Origin: Martinezella lusitana
GTDB taxonomy: Bacteria > Pseudomonadota > Alphaproteobacteria > Rhizobiales > Rhizobiaceae
NCBI RefSeq assembly: GCF_014207095.1
Contig: NZ_JACHBG010000029.1
Location: forward strand, 1 to 64,000
DNA length: 64,000 nucleotides
Direction: 5' to 3'
Positions 59,845 to 64,000 of this stretch are shown here, in pieces. The position numbers were made by a program, and so were the translations under genes. Below the pieces are notes generated by a model. The model did not search any database. It worked only from the letters and a program-made list of their open reading frames with translations, and was not told the origin of the DNA. Every line of letters starts with the position of its first letter. Within the stretch, counting starts at the first letter, position 1.

Positions 59845-61695
59845 TTGACCATATTGGAGGCAAAGGGACTGACGGTCGATATCCCGACCGAGGATGGCGT
59901 CGTACATGCGGTACGCAACGTCTCCTTTTCGATCAGGCCCGGTTCGATTTTCGGTATTGCAGGCGAATCCGGCTCTGGAAAGAGCGTGCTGACACAGGCC
60001 GTCATGGGGCTTCTGCCCAACGCCGACGTCCGCGGCGAGGTCTGGTTCGAAGGTCGCAACCTTCTCAGCCTGCCGCAGTCGGAGATGCGTCGCCTGCGGG
60101 GCGGCCGCATCGGCATGGTGTTTCAGGACCCGTTGTCGAGCCTGCATCCCTTCTACACGATCGGCTCGCAGATCGCCGAGGTTCTGCATACGCATGAGAC
60201 CATCGATCGCGAAGCCGCACGGGCTCGCGTGATCGACATGCTCGGCAAGGTCGGCATCCCCTCGCCCGCCGAGCGTTTCGACAGCTATCCGCACGAGTTT
60301 TCGGGCGGGATGCGTCAGCGCGTCATGATCGCCATGGCGCTTATCCTCAATCCTGCGCTCATCATTGCCGACGAGCCGACGACCGCGCTTGACGTCACCG
60401 TTCAAGCCCAGATCATCGATCTGCTCGACACCATGCGGCGCGATTTCGGCACGACGATCATCCTCATCACGCATGACCTCGGCCTGCTGTCCAGCGTCGC
60501 TGACGACGTCATGGTCATGTATGCCGGCAATCGGCTTGAATACGGCCCAGCCCGCAATGTGTTCCGCTCGCCGGCCCATCCCTATACGGCGGGGCTGCTG
60601 CGATCGACGCCGGCAAGCTACGCGCCTGGCGCGCAGTTGGTCCCAATCAAGGGACGCCCGCCGAGCCTGCTCGCAACACCAACCGGATGCATCTTCGCTC
60701 CACGCTGCAGTGAGCAGCTCGCCGATTGCACGAAGCGGCGCCCACCCTTGCGCGTCTACAGTGATGGTGTCGAATCCCTATGTCTGCTGGAGCCGAAGGC
60801 TGCACCGCCTTCGCTAGCTGGGGCCGCCGAGACGATCGAAGCCAAGACAACCCGCTCCGAACAGATCGCCAGGATTGAAGACGTCCGCCTGACCTATCAT
60901 GTCGGCAGCTTCTTCGGACAAAAGCGCACTCTCGAAGTTCTCAAAGGCATCGACCTCACGATCACACGCGGAGAAACGGTCGGCCTCGTCGGCGAAAGCG
61001 GTTGCGGAAAATCCACGCTGGCACGCATCGTCGCCGGGCTGACGCCGGCGACCTCGGGCAAGATCAACGTGCTCGGCCACGACATGAGCCACCTCAAGGG
61101 CCGTGAATGGCGAGAGATGCGCCAGCAGATCCAGCTCGTTTTCCAAGACCCCTTCGGCTCGCTCAACCCGCGCCGCCGCGTTGGCGCGATCATCGGCGAT
61201 CCGTTCCGCCTGCACGGTGTCGCGGCAGGAGAGGAGCGCCGCGAAAAGGTGCGGCATCTGATGGAGATGGTCGGCCTTAACCCCGAGCACTACAATCGCT
61301 TTCCGGCCGAATTCTCCGGCGGCCAGCGCCAGAGGATCGGCATCGCGCGTGCCTTGGCCCTCAATCCCGCGCTCGTCATCTGCGACGAACCCGTCTCGGC
61401 GCTCGACGTATCGATCCAGGCGCAGGTCCTCAACCTGCTCAAGGAACTGCAGCAGAAGCTGGGCCTGACCTATCTGTTCATCTCGCATGATCTGTCCGTC
61501 GTGCGCCACATCTGCGACAGGATCGCCGTCATGCAAGGCGGCAAGATTGTCGAGCTGGCCGCAGCCGAACAGATCTTCGCCAATCCGCAGCACCCCTACA
61601 CCCGCACTTTGCTATCCGCATCGAAAACGCTCTCCGTCACAGACGATGATGGCGTCGCGCGGTCATTGATCGAGACAAGACAGGTGACAGCATGA
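59845..61695 (+). CDS. Fused double ATPase of a peptide-type ABC transporter (DppD-DppF fusion)
   Basis: A 616-residue protein with two Opp/Dpp ATPase domains. Domain 1 has Walker A GESGSGKSV (about residue 39), signature FSGGMRQRV and Walker B LIIADEPTTALD. Domain 2 has Walker A GESGCGKST (about residue 384), signature FSGGQRQRIG and Walker B LVICDEPVSALD. The first domain keeps the GCIFAPRC cysteine motif. One chain therefore serves both permeases. The start is TTG 59845, with only a weak ribosome binding site; no ATG precedes the conserved part. Its stop overlaps the next gene by four bases. Confidence 0.9.
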   Translation: MTILEAKGLTVDIPTEDGVVHAVRNVSFSIRPGSIFGIAGESGSGKSVLTQAVMGLLPNADVRGEVWFEGRNLLSLPQSEMRRLRGGRIGMVFQDPLSSLHPFYTIGSQIAEVLHTHETIDREAARARVIDMLGKVGIPSPAERFDSYPHEFSGGMRQRVMIAMALILNPALIIADEPTTALDVTVQAQIIDLLDTMRRDFGTTIILITHDLGLLSSVADDVMVMYAGNRLEYGPARNVFRSPAHPYTAGLLRSTPASYAPGAQLVPIKGRPPSLLATPTGCIFAPRCSEQLADCTKRRPPLRVYSDGVESLCLLEPKAAPPSLAGAAETIEAKTTRSEQIARIEDVRLTYHVGSFFGQKRTLEVLKGIDLTITRGETVGLVGESGCGKSTLARIVAGLTPATSGKINVLGHDMSHLKGREWREMRQQIQLVFQDPFGSLNPRRRVGAIIGDPFRLHGVAAGEERREKVRHLMEMVGLNPEHYNRFPAEFSGGQRQRIGIARALALNPALVICDEPVSALDVSIQAQVLNLLKELQQKLGLTYLFISHDLSVVRHICDRIAVMQGGKIVELAAAEQIFANPQHPYTRTLLSASKTLSVTDDDGVARSLIETRQVTA

Positions 61696-62660
61696 GCGAC
61701 GTCGCGACATCAGATCCTTCGACACAGACGGACGTGGTACAGCGCGGTTCGCTTGAGTTGACGCTGCGTCGTCTGCGCCGCGACAAGGCAAGCATGATCG
61801 CCCTTTGCGTCATTCTGGCCGTCGTCCTGCTCGCGGTCATCGCGCCGTGGATCGCCACGCTGACCGGGCACTCACCGATCGAGCAGTTCCGCGATATCGG
61901 CCTATCGCCGGCGGGCATTCCGGTCGGTCCAGGCGATCAATTCTGGCTCGGCACGGACCAGTTGGGCCGCGACGTGCTGGTGCGGCTCGCCTATGGCGCC
62001 CGCGTTTCCTTGTTGGTGGGGGTATTTGCCTCGGTGCTGGCCTCGACGATCGCCGTGATCGTCGGCACGACGGCCGGCTATCATGGCGGCTTGACCGATA
62101 TCCTGCTCAGCCGGCTGATGGACCTCGTCATGAGCGTCCCCTTCCTGCTCTGCGCACTTGCACTCGTATCGGCCTTCGGTCCCAGCCTGACGCTCAGCGT
62201 CTGCGTCATCGTCTTCTTCAGCTGGGCTCCGATGGCGCGCGTTATCCGCGGACAGGTGCTTTCACTGCGCAAACAGGATTTCGTTCAAGCGAGCCGCTCG
62301 CTCGGCGCTGGCCCACTTTCGATCATGATCGTCGACATCCTGCCCAATCTCGCAGCCCCCATCATCGTCTACACTACCATGCAGATCCCGAGCTCGATCG
62401 TCTTCGAAGCGACCCTGTCGTTCCTCGGCATGGGGATCGTGCCGCCGACGCCCAGCTGGGGCGGAATGCTGGCGGATGCGTCGTCAAACTCCCTCTACCT
62501 CGTCGCCTGGTGGCTAGTCTTTGTGCCCGGTACGGCGCTTCTGCTGACGACGCTCGCCTTCAACATTCTCGGCGACGGCCTGCGCGACGCGCTCGACCCG
62601 AAAAGCGCACGCACGGTTCGTCGTTTCAGGCTGCAATCCAAAGGAGCGTCCAAGCGATGA
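61692..62660 (+). CDS. Peptide-type ABC transporter permease (DppC class)
   Basis: A 322-residue inner-membrane permease. An N-terminal cytoplasmic tail is followed by ALCVILAVVLLAVIAPWIA, an external segment with FWLGTDQLGRDV (the DppC hallmark) and the EAA loop DFVQASRSLGAGPLSIMIVD. It overlaps the upstream ATPase gene and the downstream permease gene by four bases each, so all are coupled. Confidence 0.93.
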   Translation: MSDVATSDPSTQTDVVQRGSLELTLRRLRRDKASMIALCVILAVVLLAVIAPWIATLTGHSPIEQFRDIGLSPAGIPVGPGDQFWLGTDQLGRDVLVRLAYGARVSLLVGVFASVLASTIAVIVGTTAGYHGGLTDILLSRLMDLVMSVPFLLCALALVSAFGPSLTLSVCVIVFFSWAPMARVIRGQVLSLRKQDFVQASRSLGAGPLSIMIVDILPNLAAPIIVYTTMQIPSSIVFEATLSFLGMGIVPPTPSWGGMLADASSNSLYLVAWWLVFVPGTALLLTTLAFNILGDGLRDALDPKSARTVRRFRLQSKGASKR

Positions 62661-63610
62661 TCCGCTTTCTTACCCAGCGCCTGATCTTCGGCGCAGGCGT
62701 CCTTCTGATGCTCTCCGCCTTCGTGTTCTTCCTGTTCTTTGTCGCGCCCGGCGATCCCGCCCGCATGATCGCAGGCGATAAGGCGACCGAGGCACAGCTG
62801 GTGCAGATCCGTAAGAATCTCGGTGTAGACCGCCCCATCGTGGTTCAGTATGGCAGCTTTCTCACCCGGGCGATCAGCGGCGATCTCGGCTTTTCCTACC
62901 GCAATCAGCAGGCTGTCGCGCCTATCATCGTCCGGCGCATTCCAATCACTCTGTCTCTGGTTCTGGGAGGAGCGCTGCTCTGGCTCTCAATCGGCATTCC
63001 GATGGGCATCATGTCGGCGCGTTTCGCGGGCGGCCTGCGGGACCGTATCGGCCAGGCATTCATCCTCGTGGGCTTGAGCTTTCCGACCTTCGTGCTTGGC
63101 ATGATGTCGCTTTACCTCCTCTATTTCGTCCCCAAGCAGGCAGGGTTCACGCTGTTCCCTCCCGGAGGATACAAGGCACTGACAACACAACCGTTGCTCT
63201 GGGCATGGCATCTCATCCTGCCATGGACCACGCTCGCCCTGACCATGGCGGCCGTCTATGCCCGACTGACGCGCGGCCAGATGCTGGATGTGATGGGTGA
63301 GGACTATATCCGCACCGCCCGGGCCAAGGGCCTCAGCGAACGACGTGTGGTCTGGAAACATGGTCTGCGTGCAGTGCTGACGCCGCTTGTCACCCAGCTC
63401 GGCGCCGACATCGCCATGCTGCTCGGCGGCGTGATCATCATCGAGCAGGTCTATGGGTTGCAGGGGGTGGGAGCACTTGCGGTTCAGGCGGTCGCCAATC
63501 AGGACCGCCCGATTATCATCGGTGTCGTATTGCTGGGCGGAGTGTTCATCGTCATATCGAATATCATTGTCGACCTCTTCTATGTGTTGCTCGACCCCCG
63601 CGTCCGCTGA
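62657..63610 (+). CDS. Peptide-type ABC transporter permease (DppB class)
   Basis: A 317-residue inner-membrane permease starting MIRFLTQRLIFGAGVLLML and ending FYVLLDPRVR, both typical of DppB. Helix-rich throughout, with EAA loop DYIRTARAKGLSERRVVWKH. AGGAG lies about ten bases before the ATG. It completes the importer; the iminopeptidase gene starts 12 bases after its stop. Confidence 0.93.
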   Translation: MIRFLTQRLIFGAGVLLMLSAFVFFLFFVAPGDPARMIAGDKATEAQLVQIRKNLGVDRPIVVQYGSFLTRAISGDLGFSYRNQQAVAPIIVRRIPITLSLVLGGALLWLSIGIPMGIMSARFAGGLRDRIGQAFILVGLSFPTFVLGMMSLYLLYFVPKQAGFTLFPPGGYKALTTQPLLWAWHLILPWTTLALTMAAVYARLTRGQMLDVMGEDYIRTARAKGLSERRVVWKHGLRAVLTPLVTQLGADIAMLLGGVIIIEQVYGLQGVGALAVQAVANQDRPIIIGVVLLGGVFIVISNIIVDLFYVLLDPRVR

Positions 63611-63622
63611 AAGAACATCATC

Positions 63623-64000
63623 ATGATCGTTTCCGAATACACCATCCCCGGAATGCATATCCGCGATCACGTCCTCACCGTGCCGCTCGACTGGTCCGAT
63701 CCATCGGGCAAGACCATCGAGTTTTTCGCGCGCGAGGTGGTCGATCCGGTCCGCAAGACCGAAACGCTGCCGGTTCTCTGCTTCCTGCAAGGCGGCCCAG
63801 GCGGTAAGTCGCCCCGCCCAACGCGCGGTGGGCCGTCATGGCTGGCCGAGGCCCTGAAAACGCATCGTGTCATCCTGCCGGACCAGCGCGGCACAGGGCG
63901 TTCCACTCCAGTCGACACGGCAACGATCGGCCAGCTCGATGGCGAAGCGGGCGCGAACTTTCTTGCCTGCTTCCGCGCCGATTCCATCGTCAGGGATCTG
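63623..64000 (+). CDS. Proline iminopeptidase-like alpha/beta hydrolase (partial, cut by window end)
   Basis: The first 126 codons of a hydrolase, still open at the window end. CFLQGGPGG is the oxyanion-hole motif of prolyl aminopeptidases (HGGPG type) and LPDQRGTGRST is the next conserved block. The family removes N-terminal proline or hydroxyproline from peptides and is usually above 400 residues in this branch, so most of the protein lies outside. Twelve bases separate it from the permease gene. Its place behind a peptide importer and a proline-racemase-family gene fits release of proline-type residues from imported peptides. Confidence 0.85.
   Translation, partial: MIVSEYTIPGMHIRDHVLTVPLDWSDPSGKTIEFFAREVVDPVRKTETLPVLCFLQGGPGGKSPRPTRGGPSWLAEALKTHRVILPDQRGTGRSTPVDTATIGQLDGEAGANFLACFRADSIVRDL

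Noticed and set aside
1..64000. Search for CRISPR arrays, insertion sequences, integrases, tRNA and rRNA genes
   Set aside because: No regularly spaced repeats, transposase or integrase proteins, or RNA-gene signatures were noticed on either strand; a dedicated tRNA/ncRNA scan could still find small items.

Overview
The window looks like accessory DNA from an alphaproteobacterium of the Rhizobiaceae type (Rhizobium/Agrobacterium relatives). The evidence is high GC with AT-rich promoter islands, very dense ABC-transporter operons each paired with its own GntR, LacI, LysR or TetR regulator, and protein sequences of rhizobial flavour. I see no rRNA, tRNA, replication or conjugation genes, CRISPR array, transposase or prophage gene. 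It reads like a catabolic stretch of a chromid, megaplasmid or chromosomal flexible region. This assignment is inference; no marker gene is present.

Layout. (1) 0.25-1.6 kb: a YqaA-like membrane protein and a nucleotidyltransferase. (2) 1.6-15.8 kb: an island for uptake and breakdown of a nitrogen-rich small molecule. It holds a bicupin resembling ureidoglycine aminohydrolase, an ankyrin protein, an Asp/Glu/hydantoin-type racemase, a flavin reductase-like protein, a GntR/FCD regulator, a complete dipeptide-type ABC importer and three amidohydrolase-superfamily enzymes. Three of its intergenic regions share the operator-like palindrome ATTGTnGACAAT. (3) 15.8-20.6 kb: alpha/beta hydrolase, MFS exporter with divergent TetR regulator and three identical-type operators, and AraC regulator with divergent EamA permease. 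(4) 20.6-28 kb: a tightly overlapping minus-strand operon of metallo-beta-lactamase-fold hydrolase, carbohydrate-type ABC importer, HAD phosphatase and HD hydrolase, with a divergent LysR gene and a perfect LysR-type inverted repeat. (5) 28-33.3 kb: LacI regulator and ribose-type sugar importer. (6) 33.3-40.6 kb: thioredoxin-fold protein, MgtC-like protein, amidase, and an RND efflux pump with its adaptor. (7) 41-45.1 kb: a cysteine synthase / cystathionine lyase pair preceded by a 49-residue membrane protein, then a CoA-transferase. (8) 45.3-49.1 kb: an autotransporter with a propeller-like passenger, a GntR regulator and a NUDIX hydrolase. (9) 49.4-55.8 kb: LacI regulator, AfuABC-like importer and an inositol-monophosphatase-family phosphatase, which fit sugar-phosphate uptake. 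(10) 55.9-64 kb: GntR regulator, Ser/Cys proline-racemase-family enzyme, dipeptide importer and the beginning of a proline iminopeptidase, which fit uptake and use of (hydroxy)proline peptides.

How the genes work together. Most of the window consists of self-contained modules of sensor, importer and first catabolic enzymes, and the operators can often be read directly. The least conventional parts are the three-amidohydrolase island with its shared operator (one of the three enzymes lacks the usual HxH metal motif), the MBL-HAD-HD importer operon, the propeller-type autotransporter, and the AfuABC-like/phosphatase operon. Several substrate-binding-protein genes are followed by a strong intercistronic hairpin, probably setting higher expression of the binding protein than of the membrane components.
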